Assembly: GCA_944330115.1 (NCBI GenBank)
Contig: CALVIN010000003.1
Location: 1 to 64,000, forward strand
Origin: an uncultured Clostridia bacterium
Lineage (GTDB): Bacteria; Bacillota; Clostridia; Christensenellales; Borkfalkiaceae
Direction: 5' to 3'
DNA: 64,000 nucleotides
Shown here piece after piece: positions 34,975 through 43,513 of this stretch. Numbering within the stretch: the stretch's first letter is position 1; every line of letters starts with the position of its first letter. The position numbers and the translations under genes were made by a program. The notes under the pieces are model-generated. The model ran no database searches. It was given only the letters and a program-made list of their open reading frames with translations, and was not told the DNA's origin.

Positions 34975-36279
34975 TTAAGTAATTTGCCTTATAAGATCGT
35001 CGAGGACGGTGAAATATTCGCGGAAGGTCTTTGCGCACACCTCGGCGTCATTTATAACTATTCCCTCCGCGCGCAGGCCGGTTATTGCAAAGCTCATGGC
35101 AACGCGATGATCGCCGAAGGTTTGCAGCTCTGCGGGGCGGGGCGTGCCCGGGAAAATTACAACGCCGCTGCCCTCCTCCCTGCACTCTATGCCCATAGCC
35201 GAGAGGTTGCAAATAATTGCCGCTATCCTGTCGCACTCCTGCCCGCGGATGTGTTCGATGCCGCATATGTGCGTGGGTTTTGAAAAGTAGGGCGCGATCG
35301 CCGCCATGGTGAGCGCCTGGTCGGAAAAGGCCGACATATCCACCTCGCCGCCGTCGAAGCCGCTTTTCATGAGTTCGATGAAGCGCATGTCGCCCTGCAT
35401 GGAATGAGGCATTATGCCCTTTACCTTTATATCGGTGCCGAGTATTCTGTTCATGGCATAGAAGTAGCAGGCTGCGGAGACATCGGGCTCGATATCGTAT
35501 TTGCGCGCCGAATATGTGCCGTCCACAATGTATACGTCGCCCCTTTGAGCGCCCACACGGTAATTATTCCCGAACGAAAGTATAGTCTGCCCGTTCTCCC
35601 CGCGCTCGTCGGCGAGCTGAGCCCATTCCTCGACAGGACCCGCGCCAAACGACCACATTATATCCGCCGTCATATCCACATATTCCATGCCGTGGTTGCC
35701 TGAAGCATTCACGCGCACGCCGCCGGCTGCACACACGCCCGCCATTAAAATGGCAGACATAAACTGACTGCTCTTGGTGATATCAACGGTGATATCCTTT
35801 GCAGGGGTGGAAGTGCCGTAAATTTTAAACGGGAAGCAATTTTTCCGCTCCAAAAACTCGAAATATACGCCCGCCTTTTCGAGCGCCGAAATCAAATCGC
35901 CCATGGGGCGCTTTTTCATCTGCTCGGAGGAGGTGACGGTGAACTCGCCCTCGGAAAAGCCCAAAAGGGCGGTGATAAAGCGCGCCGCCGTGCCCGCGCT
36001 GCCCACATACACCTCGCCGCTCTTTACCGGAAGTTTCCCACCGCATCCTTCGACCGTGACGGTGGTGCCGTCGCGAAAAATTTTGATGCCTAAACTTTTG
36101 AGGCAGTCGATAAAGGTGAGGCAATCGTCAGAGAGCCCCGCGCCGTACAGCGTGGACGTACCGTTTGCAAGCGCCGCGATAAAGAGGGCGCGCGCCGTTA
36201 TGCTCTTGGAGCCGGGAACGCTGACCAAAGCGCTCTTATTTTTTATTTTATTGTAAATACAGGGTACGGAAAAATTCAT
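34975..36279 (-). CDS. aroA: 5-enolpyruvylshikimate-3-phosphate synthase
   Basis: The 434-residue enzyme transfers enolpyruvate from PEP to shikimate-3-phosphate on the way to chorismate. Visible blocks are PGSKSITARALFIAALANG, YVGSAGTAARFITA (the usual GNAGTAxR is changed to GSAGTAAR), the SSQFMSAILMAG region, and the C-terminal HIRGQECDRIAAI with DHRVAMSFAI. The SD is weak. It follows trhP by 120 bases on the same strand. In E. coli and Bacillus, TrhP-type hydroxylation of tRNA needs prephenate, which derives from chorismate, so the linkage may be functional. Confidence 0.95.
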   Translation of the reverse strand: MNFSVPCIYNKIKNKSALVSVPGSKSITARALFIAALANGTSTLYGAGLSDDCLTFIDCLKSLGIKIFRDGTTVTVEGCGGKLPVKSGEVYVGSAGTAARFITALLGFSEGEFTVTSSEQMKKRPMGDLISALEKAGVYFEFLERKNCFPFKIYGTSTPAKDITVDITKSSQFMSAILMAGVCAAGGVRVNASGNHGMEYVDMTADIMWSFGAGPVEEWAQLADERGENGQTILSFGNNYRVGAQRGDVYIVDGTYSARKYDIEPDVSAACYFYAMNRILGTDIKVKGIMPHSMQGDMRFIELMKSGFDGGEVDMSAFSDQALTMAAIAPYFSKPTHICGIEHIRGQECDRIAAIICNLSAMGIECREEGSGVVIFPGTPRPAELQTFGDHRVAMSFAITGLRAEGIVINDAEVCAKTFREYFTVLDDLIRQIT

Positions 36280-36399
36280 ATTTTTATTTCATTAGCCGCG
36301 TTAATTCGGCCATATATACGCACCAATTTAATATTTCTGCACATACGCATATGCAAATATACGCATATAAAAAATTTAAAAAAATAATTTTTTGTCGAT

Positions 36400-37614
36400 T
36401 TAACACTGTTCCACGTGTGACTTCCTGCGCCGCACGATATCGCCCGCCGAGAGGGCGAGGGGGCACTTTACGCGGTAAACTTCCTGCACGCGCTTGCAGT
36501 CGGTAACGGGTGAGCCGTTGGAATCGTACACCTCGCCCACCGTAAAGCTCTTGCCGAAGTTTTGCGAGGGAGTGAGAACCTCGAGCACGTCGCCAAAATA
36601 GAACCTGCCGCGCATTTCAACGAGGGCAAAGCCTTCGGAATAGCCGACGACGTTGCCGATATAGTCGCAGTCGCCCTTGGCCTGGCTGTCGGAATAGTTT
36701 ACCGTGTTCGGGTTTGCGCCGAAGGCGTACGCCTGAGTATAGTCGCGGTGGGCGGCGGTGAGGAGCTCGCGCTCGACTACCGGCGAATAGCCGCCGTCGA
36801 TGCACCTGCGGTAGGCATTTATTACGGTGGCGAGGTAATATTCGCTCTTCATGCGCCCCTCTATCTTGAAGGAGCACACGCCTGCCTCGCGCATTTTATC
36901 GAGGTATGCCGACATGTTGAGGTCCTTTGAATTGAGGATATATGTGCCCCTTTCGTCCTCCTCCATGTCAAGCCAGCCGCTGTCGCTCTTTTCATCAACC
37001 TTGCGTATCGAGTATTTCCAGCGGCAGGCCTGCGCGCACTCTCCGCGGTTGGAGGGGCGGCCGGTGAGGTAGTCCGAAAGAAGGCATCTGCCCGAGTATG
37101 ATATGCACATTGCGCCGTGCACGAAGGCCTCGAGCTCGATATCGGGCACGTATGAGTGTATTTCGGCAATGTCGGCAAGCGGCAGCTCGCGGGCGAGCAC
37201 CACGCGCGAGGCGCCCTGCTCCTGCCAGAACTTTACGGCATACTTATTTGTTACGTTTGCCTGCGTGGAGATGTGCACGGCAAGCTTGGGAGCCGACTTT
37301 TTTGCGGCGTACAGCACGCCCGGATCGGAGATGAGCGCCGCGTCGGCACCGGCCTCCTCAAGAAAGGCAAAGTAATCTTCCATGGCGGCAAGATCATTGT
37401 TGCGCGCATAGATATTTACGGTTACATACACCTTTTTGCCGCGTTCGTGGGCATATATTGCCGCCTCTTTAAACTCTTCGCGCGAAAAATTATCGGCAAA
37501 GGAGCGCAGCGAAAATTCCTTTCCGCCGAGGTATACAGCATCGGCGCCGAAGTAGAGCGCCGTCTTTAATTTTGCAAAATTGCCCGCAGGGGCAAGCAGT
37601 TCAACATTTTTCAT
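36400..37614 (-). CDS. trhP: U32 family peptidase-like tRNA hydroxylase (TrhP type)
   Basis: The 404-residue protein begins MKNVELLAPAGNFAKLK and has the U32 signature region ELEAFVHGAMCISYSGRCLLS followed by CsH-type cysteines (RGECAQACRWKY). U32 proteins such as YrrN/YrrO and TrhP hydroxylate uridine-34 of tRNA to ho5U using prephenate and carry an iron-sulfur cluster. The ATG at 37614 overlaps the trmR stop as ATGA, which fixes the start; the long open extension upstream is out-of-frame trmR sequence. Pairing with the O-methyltransferase matches yrrM-yrrN-yrrO of Bacillus. Confidence 0.88.
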   Translation of the reverse strand: MKNVELLAPAGNFAKLKTALYFGADAVYLGGKEFSLRSFADNFSREEFKEAAIYAHERGKKVYVTVNIYARNNDLAAMEDYFAFLEEAGADAALISDPGVLYAAKKSAPKLAVHISTQANVTNKYAVKFWQEQGASRVVLARELPLADIAEIHSYVPDIELEAFVHGAMCISYSGRCLLSDYLTGRPSNRGECAQACRWKYSIRKVDEKSDSGWLDMEEDERGTYILNSKDLNMSAYLDKMREAGVCSFKIEGRMKSEYYLATVINAYRRCIDGGYSPVVERELLTAAHRDYTQAYAFGANPNTVNYSDSQAKGDCDYIGNVVGYSEGFALVEMRGRFYFGDVLEVLTPSQNFGKSFTVGEVYDSNGSPVTDCKRVQEVYRVKCPLALSAGDIVRRRKSHVEQC

Positions 37615-38264
37615 AACTGTTTTTTCACCGAAACGGCCATGCCGTCGCCCACCTTTACCACGGCCGTGACCAGCTCGCCGTCCGCCGTCACCGCCGAGAG
37701 GTATTCCTCTATGTGCTGCGCAAGCATTTTGCGCTTTTTTGGCACTTCGGCCTCGCCGCTCGCCCAGCCATACAGCAACACGTCGTCGGCAAGCAGCACG
37801 CCGCCGAAAGAGAGCAGCTCTTTGAGGCGGGGGAGATACTTTACATACTGCACCTTGGCGCAGTCTAAAAATATCATATCGAACTGCCCCGAGAGGGTGG
37901 AAATTACCTCGCCCGCGTCGCCCAAAATTGCGCAAACGCGCGGGGATATGCCCAAACTATTGAAGTTTTGCACGGCCTCGTCATAAAATTTTTGCTCGCG
38001 CTCCACGGTGGTTATGTGCGCATGCGGGCATGCGAGGGCGAGCGCCGCCGAAGTTATGCCCACGGCCGTGCCCAGCTCGAGCACGCGGCGCGGCTTTATG
38101 GCAGCCGCCTGGGCGAGCACAAAGCAGAGGGTATCGTCTGCGGCGACGGGAATTTCGCGCGAAAAGGCGCTCTCGCGCGCGGCGGCAAGCTCCGGCGTAA
38201 GCTGCGGAGTATTCCACCTGTCTTTTGAAGAGGTGTTGCGGTGGGCATATGAGAATTCTTGCAT
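37611..38264 (-). CDS. trmR: SAM-dependent O-methyltransferase, likely tRNA 5-hydroxyuridine methyltransferase
   Basis: The 217-residue class I methyltransferase has RRVLELGTAVGITSAALA (SAM motif I), TTVERE, and FDMIFLDCAKVQYVKYLPRL, typical of O-methyltransferase family 3. Bacillus TrmR (YrrM) methylates ho5U34 to mo5U34 in tRNA. Coupling by a 4-base overlap to the U32 gene supports this role. There is no clear SD before the ATG. It lies 126 bases after the RNase J gene on the same strand. Confidence 0.82.
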   Translation of the reverse strand: MQEFSYAHRNTSSKDRWNTPQLTPELAAARESAFSREIPVAADDTLCFVLAQAAAIKPRRVLELGTAVGITSAALALACPHAHITTVEREQKFYDEAVQNFNSLGISPRVCAILGDAGEVISTLSGQFDMIFLDCAKVQYVKYLPRLKELLSFGGVLLADDVLLYGWASGEAEVPKKRKMLAQHIEEYLSAVTADGELVTAVVKVGDGMAVSVKKQL

Positions 38265-38390
38265 ATATTTTAAAAATATTTAAGTTTCCGCCGCTTGGCG
38301 GCGGTAAATATACGGCGGCCGCACGGCCGCTATATCCGGTACGCGCTTCCGCGCACAATGGCGGGGCGGCTTACTCAGCCTTACTTCGCC

Positions 38391-40436
38391 TTACAGCTCC
38401 ACGACTACGGGAACTATCATGGGCGACTGCTTTGTCTTTTTGAGGAGGTAGTTTTTGAGCGTCTTTTTGATGGCGCGCTTCAGCTCGTCTACAGAGCCTA
38501 TCGAGAGGTCGTAGCCCTCGATGGCGTTTTTTATCACCTCGCGCACCTCGGTTATATAGTCCTTGTGGAAGCCGAATATAAAGCCGCGGCTGTTTACGGC
38601 GGGTTCGCCTATCACCTCGCCGCCCGACACCACCACCGATACGATGAACAGGCCGTCGGAGGCGAGCTGGCGCCTGTCCTGCATTACCGTGGAGGTCTTT
38701 TCGTCCTCTATGCCGTCGCCGTCGATGAGGCGGGAGCCCGAGGGCACGTTGTCGCCGCGGCGAAGCGTTGAGGAGGTGAGCATGACGCAGTTGCCTATGT
38801 CGGGCAAAAAGATGTTGCTCTCCTTCATGCCGAGCTCGAGGGCGAGCTGCGCGTGCTTTTTGAGGTGGCGGTATTCGCCGTGCACGGGTATGAAGAACTT
38901 GGGCTTTAACAGCCTGTGCATTATTTTGTGCTCTTCGCGGCAGGCGTGGCCGGATACGTGTATATTTTCAAGGCTCTCATACACGACGTTGGCGCCCTTG
39001 CGGTAGAGGTTGTTTATTACGTTATATATGCCCTTTTCGTTGCCGGGTATGGGCGAGGCGGAGATTATTATGGTGTCGTTTTCGCCCACCGTTACGGAGG
39101 GGTTTTCGCCGTTGGCCATGCGGGTGAGCGCGCTCATCGGCTCGCCCTGGCTGCCCGTGGAAACTATTACGAGCTGGCTGTCGGGTATCTTTTTGGTGCG
39201 CGACACGTCTAAAAGTACCCCTTCGGGGATCTTCAGATCGCCGATATTTTCGGCGGCGTCGACGACGTTGAGCATGCTCCTGCCAGAGAGGGCCACCTTG
39301 CGGCCGTATTTTACGGCGAGGTCGATTATCTGTTGCAGCCTGTGCACGTTTGAGGCGAATGTGGCTATTATTATCCTTCGCGTGCGGTTTTCATTGAACA
39401 ACCTGTCGAGCGTGCTGCCCACCGTCTTTTCGCTCATTGTGTAGCCGGGGCGCTCGATATTGGTGCTCTCGCCGAGGTAGCAGAGCACGCCGCGCTCGCC
39501 TATTTCGGCTATCGTCTTTAAATCTATGGGTTCGCCCGCGACGGGGGTAAGGTCAATCTTAAAGTCGCCGCTGTGGAATATGAGGCCCTGCGGCGTATCT
39601 ATGGCGAGCGCCACCGCGCCCGCTATGGAGTGGTTTACGTTTACAAACAGCACTTCAAACGCGCCCAGCTTTACCCTGTCGCCGGGGGAGACGATTATCT
39701 CCTGCGCGTCGTTTATGCGGTGTTCGCGCAGCTTGTTATCGACGAGCGCAAGCGTGAGGCGCGTGCCGTATACGGGCGCCTTTATTTCGCGCAAAAAGTA
39801 GGGCACCCCGCCTATGTGGTCCTCGTGGCCGTGCGTAAGTAGCAGTCCGCGCACCTTGTGCTTGTTTGCCACAAGGTAGGAGATATCGGGCGCGACGAGG
39901 TCGATGCCGGGCAGCTCCTCCGAGGGGAATATTATGCCCGCGTCGATAATTATTATGTCGTCGCCGTACTCTATCGCCGTCATATTTTTGCCTATTTCGC
40001 CAACGCCGCCCAAAAAGATTATCTTTATCTGCTTTTCGCGGCGGGAACGCGTCTTTTTTGCGGGCTTTTCGGCAACATCTTCGGCTGCGGCGCTCTCTGC
40101 GGCCTTTGCGCGCTTTTTAGAGACCTTTGCGGGCTTTTCGGCCTTTTCGCTCTTTTCTGACTTGGCCGCCTTTGCCTTGGCGGGCTTTGACGCCCTTTCG
40201 GCCCTCTGAGCACCTGAGGCGCGCGTCCTCTTTTTGGGCTGCATTTCGGCCTGCTCTTCGCGCACGGCGGGTTCGTATGCCTTTTCGGGCTGCTCTGCCT
40301 GCGGCATATCGTTGGCGTTGCCGAGGTATAAAAACTGTGATAATCCGCCCGTGGCTTTAAGGGGCGTGCCCTCGGAAGGTTTGCCTATGCGCCCCGTGCG
40401 CAATTTTTTTGAACTTTTACTCTTTTCCTTTTCCAA
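38391..40436 (-). CDS. rnj: Ribonuclease J with a basic N-terminal extension
   Basis: The 681-residue metallo-beta-lactamase/beta-CASP nuclease degrades and processes RNA by 5'-exo and endonuclease action. The core starts near KQIKIIFLGGVGEIGKNM, with metal ligands in LLTHGHEDHIGG and the later GHACREEH and FIPVHGEYRH, and the C-terminal domain follows. About 135 residues of Lys/Ala/Glu-rich low-complexity sequence precede the core, as in some actinobacterial RNase J. The start TTG at 40436 is preferred because GGAG lies 8 bases upstream; a TTG 14 codons earlier lacks an SD. It heads the trmR-trhP-aroA group. Confidence 0.92.
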   Translation of the reverse strand: MEKEKSKSSKKLRTGRIGKPSEGTPLKATGGLSQFLYLGNANDMPQAEQPEKAYEPAVREEQAEMQPKKRTRASGAQRAERASKPAKAKAAKSEKSEKAEKPAKVSKKRAKAAESAAAEDVAEKPAKKTRSRREKQIKIIFLGGVGEIGKNMTAIEYGDDIIIIDAGIIFPSEELPGIDLVAPDISYLVANKHKVRGLLLTHGHEDHIGGVPYFLREIKAPVYGTRLTLALVDNKLREHRINDAQEIIVSPGDRVKLGAFEVLFVNVNHSIAGAVALAIDTPQGLIFHSGDFKIDLTPVAGEPIDLKTIAEIGERGVLCYLGESTNIERPGYTMSEKTVGSTLDRLFNENRTRRIIIATFASNVHRLQQIIDLAVKYGRKVALSGRSMLNVVDAAENIGDLKIPEGVLLDVSRTKKIPDSQLVIVSTGSQGEPMSALTRMANGENPSVTVGENDTIIISASPIPGNEKGIYNVINNLYRKGANVVYESLENIHVSGHACREEHKIMHRLLKPKFFIPVHGEYRHLKKHAQLALELGMKESNIFLPDIGNCVMLTSSTLRRGDNVPSGSRLIDGDGIEDEKTSTVMQDRRQLASDGLFIVSVVVSGGEVIGEPAVNSRGFIFGFHKDYITEVREVIKNAIEGYDLSIGSVDELKRAIKKTLKNYLLKKTKQSPMIVPVVVEL

Positions 40437-40478
40437 TATATTATCTCCGAAGCGCCGAAGCTTCCGGCGCCGCAACAA

Positions 40479-40954
40479 AACAAGGCCCGCGGCAGTTGCG
40501 TATGATTATTTCCCGGGCTTGTGCGCCCGCAAGATGATCTGCGGGCATTAAAAAATAAAATTAAAAATAAAATTTAAAAACAACACCTGATTTTTGCAAT
40601 TTCCGATAAATTGCAGCAATTAAAAAATAATTTATTTTTTTGATTTTAAATAAAAAATATTGTATTTTTAATTGAGGGCGCCGCAAATTTTAAGGCGCCG
40701 CGCCGCCTTTTTGCCGTATTTGCGCAAAATATCGCAATATTTTGCGCAAATACGCCCGTTACCGAAGATATACAAAACCGTGCCGTATGATTTTTAATTG
40801 ATTTTTTTAAAGCAATTTCAAATTGAAATAAATAATTTTAAATTAAATTAAAATTAAATAAAATGCCGATGAAATCAAAACAAATCAAATAAAATTCAAA
40901 TAAAAGGGGTCGATAAAAAAACTATCAACCCCCCGATCCGTAAAATGTTTTATT
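40479..40954. terminator. Gene-free spacer with strong hairpins
   Basis: A perfect 17-bp stem (40716-40732 with 40737-40753, loop CGCA, arm GTATTTGCGCAAAATAT) is the main feature. GGCGCC pairs with itself at about 40678-40700. A GGGGTCGATA/TATCAACCCC hairpin with one mismatch (about 40906-40932) ends transcription of the 710-residue protein gene on the minus strand. The remainder is A/T low-complexity sequence. Confidence 0.75.
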
Positions 40955-43087
40955 TTACTTATTTTTGCTTACGTCCTTTACGAGCCCGTCCTCGATGAGT
41001 TCCTCCATGCTCTCATAGGGATACATGGCGGCGTAGTCGCGCTCCTGAATGTTGCGCTTTTCGCCGTTGCGCTTTGCGAGCATGTCGTCGATGAGGCGGA
41101 TAGCCTTTTTGACGCCGAGAGGGCTCTTTATCTTTACCATCATGGGCGTGCCGTGCATCGACTTATTGCCGGACACGTCGACCTGATGATATACCGAAGT
41201 TTTGTATTCGTTGGGGTCGAGGTTGAGATACAGGCAGAGCGTCTTGCCCCTTATTTTGAGCTTGGCTATCGTCTCCCTGCCCTTGTTGAAGCGCTCGGCG
41301 CCCCACGCCACCGATGAATTTACCTTTTTATAGGCGAGCATGGCGTTTTTGATCTGGCCGTAATAGCGCTTTACGTCGTCGGAGCTCTGTATTATCCTTG
41401 CGATGAAGCTGCGGTTGTACTTCATCATATTTGCAAAGTCAACGCCGCCCTCGGCAAGTTCGCCGTCGGGCTGGGCCTCGCCCTCGGCAGTCTGCTCGTC
41501 GACGTCGTCGAAGATGTTTTCCATCACCTCGTCGGCGGGCTCCTCTTCGACTGCGTTTTCATCGACGATGTCGCTCACCGTCACGAGCGCGGGCTCTTCC
41601 TCGGCCTCGTCGGACTCGCTCTCTTCGGCGGGCTGTGCTGCCGCAACGGCAACTGCCGCGCCGCCCGCGAGCATGCCCTTTATCTCCTCGAGCTGGCGGT
41701 TGATCTCGGCCATCTCTTCCTTTATTTCGGCAATGTCGTTGTCGTATTCGCCGACATACTCCTCGTCGTCCACCTCTTCGGGCATGAGCAGCTCGTCGAT
41801 GCGGCCGGTGAGGTCGTCTATCTTGCGGTTTATTTCAACGACGTCCTTTGCGTATTTATCTTCCTCGGTGACGAGCGCGGCCGCGCTTATGCCTGCCACG
41901 GCCTCTTTGATTTCGGCAAGCTTGCTGTCGAGCTCGCCGAGCGTCTGCTCGTTCGACTTTGCCACGCTCTCAGAAACGCCGTCGGTTATCTTCTTCAAGC
42001 CGTCGTCGTCGATGACTATATCGAAGTCGTCGTCGAGGGGAACGGTCTCGGCCGACTGCACGGTCTGCGTGCGCTCGTCGTTTATCTTTTCGGCCACGCC
42101 GTTTATTATGGCGTCGTAATCTATCTCGGTCGCGGGCACGGAGGCGAGCACGGCGGCGGCAACCTTATCGGCGATCTCGTCGCTGTCGACCTCGGGCATC
42201 ACGTTGGAGAGGGCGGCCGCCGTTTTATCGGCTATAACGTCCTCGTTTACGCCGCTTGCAACAAGTTTTTCGGATACGAGGCGGGCGAGTTCGTCGGTAT
42301 CGACGGCCTCGGCGTCGGCTGCGGCCAGCTCGTCATACCCGCTCTTTTCGGCGAGTTTTTTGGCTATGCCGTCGTAATCGAGCTTGTCGGCAACGGCCTC
42401 GGCAAGCGAGCGGCAGCCCTCGTCGTCGACGACTATGTCGAAATCGTTGGGGTAGAGCGCGCCCACCTTGCGGGCGATGTCGTCGGCAAGGGCGTCGGTA
42501 TCTATCTGTGCGGAGAGCTCGACGGGAGTGCCGTCGGCAGAGCCTACTACCGCGGGAGGTATCACTATCTGGTCGGCGATCTTAGAGGCTATGTAGTCGG
42601 CAGGTATGACCTCCTGGGGCATGCACTCGGCAACGCGCTTTGCTATATCCTCGTAGTCGAGCGCGGAGATGAGCTCCTTTTCGACAAACTTATCGGCAAG
42701 GCGCTCGGCAAGTTCGTCGTAGTCGACGTGCGCCTTTACGGCGGGCATCTCTTCACCCTCGGCGGGCTTGGAGTAGCCAACGACGTACTTCATCATCTTT
42801 TCTTCGAGAGAGGTTATCATGGATGACAGCTTTACGAATATGCTCTCGCACTGGGCGGAGACATACTTTATCTCATTTTTGAGCTGAGCGTTTTCTTCGA
42901 GCAGTTTTTGCAATATGCTGCCGCTCTGAGTGCCGATATACGCCGTCTCTTTGGCGGAACCGGTGCCTGCAAGCAGCTTATCGAGCTTATCCGAAAGTTC
43001 GGCCTGGCGCTGAAGAATTACGTCGGCCTTGGTGGCATAGTTGCCCGTCTGACGCTCGCTGTCGCCCTTTTTGTTGAAAATCGACAT
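40955..43087 (-). CDS. Acidic repeat protein with a conserved C-terminal domain, function unknown
   Basis: The 710-residue protein has no signal peptide or membrane segment. After an N-terminal coiled coil (about 20-100, QRQAELSDKLDKLLAG), residues about 115-400 contain roughly ten copies of an amphipathic unit of the form D-Y-D-E-L-A-x-x-L-A-x-x-F/I (YDELAERLADKF, YEDIAKRVAECM, TDELARLVSEKL, SDEIADKVAAAV, YDAIINGVAEKI). Another coiled coil and an acidic Glu/Ala/Asp stretch follow. Residues 558-710 form a basic domain starting NRSFIARIIQSSDDVKRYYG with KVNSSVAWGAERFNKG and LKIRGKTLCLYLNLDP. I recall similar C-terminal domains in uncharacterised clostridial proteins but know no function. A scaffold role is a guess. 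Confidence 0.85.
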   Translation of the reverse strand: MSIFNKKGDSERQTGNYATKADVILQRQAELSDKLDKLLAGTGSAKETAYIGTQSGSILQKLLEENAQLKNEIKYVSAQCESIFVKLSSMITSLEEKMMKYVVGYSKPAEGEEMPAVKAHVDYDELAERLADKFVEKELISALDYEDIAKRVAECMPQEVIPADYIASKIADQIVIPPAVVGSADGTPVELSAQIDTDALADDIARKVGALYPNDFDIVVDDEGCRSLAEAVADKLDYDGIAKKLAEKSGYDELAAADAEAVDTDELARLVSEKLVASGVNEDVIADKTAAALSNVMPEVDSDEIADKVAAAVLASVPATEIDYDAIINGVAEKINDERTQTVQSAETVPLDDDFDIVIDDDGLKKITDGVSESVAKSNEQTLGELDSKLAEIKEAVAGISAAALVTEEDKYAKDVVEINRKIDDLTGRIDELLMPEEVDDEEYVGEYDNDIAEIKEEMAEINRQLEEIKGMLAGGAAVAVAAAQPAEESESDEAEEEPALVTVSDIVDENAVEEEPADEVMENIFDDVDEQTAEGEAQPDGELAEGGVDFANMMKYNRSFIARIIQSSDDVKRYYGQIKNAMLAYKKVNSSVAWGAERFNKGRETIAKLKIRGKTLCLYLNLDPNEYKTSVYHQVDVSGNKSMHGTPMMVKIKSPLGVKKAIRLIDDMLAKRNGEKRNIQERDYAAMYPYESMEELIEDGLVKDVSKNK

Positions 43088-43163
43088 AAGTACACCTCTC
43101 TTCTTTCGGCGCAGGCTGTTTATTTAAGCATATTCCCGCGCGTTTTGACTTGCTTACGCAATA

Positions 43164-43192
43164 ATTTTACAACAAAAAAAGACGATTGTAAA
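43164..43192 (-). promoter_or_regulatory. Promoter of the acidic repeat protein gene
   Basis: On the minus strand TTTACA (43187-43192) and TAAAAT (43164-43169) have a 17-bp spacer, about 70 bases before the SD AGAGAGG and ATG. The remaining 43193-43375 shows nothing else. Confidence 0.65.
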
Positions 43193-43381
43193 TATAATTT
43201 CCCGAACTTTTTGTAAAATCGGCCAAAAATTTTTGAATTGGGGCGCGGATATGCACGATTTAACGAACCGCCGCCCGCAAATAGCAACGCCCGCGACCAT
43301 AGCCTTGCGTGCGCGCCGCAAAGGGGGCCCGGCACTTTGGCGCATTAAATCAAAAAAGTTTGCAAATTTTGCTCTATGCAG

Positions 43382-43410
43382 TTGAATTTTTTGCAGGCGT
43401 GTAGTATAAT
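43382..43410 (+). promoter_or_regulatory. serC-serA promoter
   Basis: TTGAAT (43382-43387) and TATAAT (43405-43410) have a 17-bp spacer. A leader of about 97 bases precedes serC. Confidence 0.8.
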
Positions 43411-43513
43411 GAGTTTATTATACGAAACAGACCAAATACGCGGCGCCTTGATCCGAGCCGCCCGCGCGACATTTCGTAAACACTTTTGCAAATATATTAA
43501 GGGAGATAAAAAT

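Noticed and set aside
36400-37935. Longer U32 protein of 511 residues
   Set aside because: The first 107 codons overlap trmR in another frame and do not resemble the family. The ATGA overlap at 37611-37614 gives a natural start.
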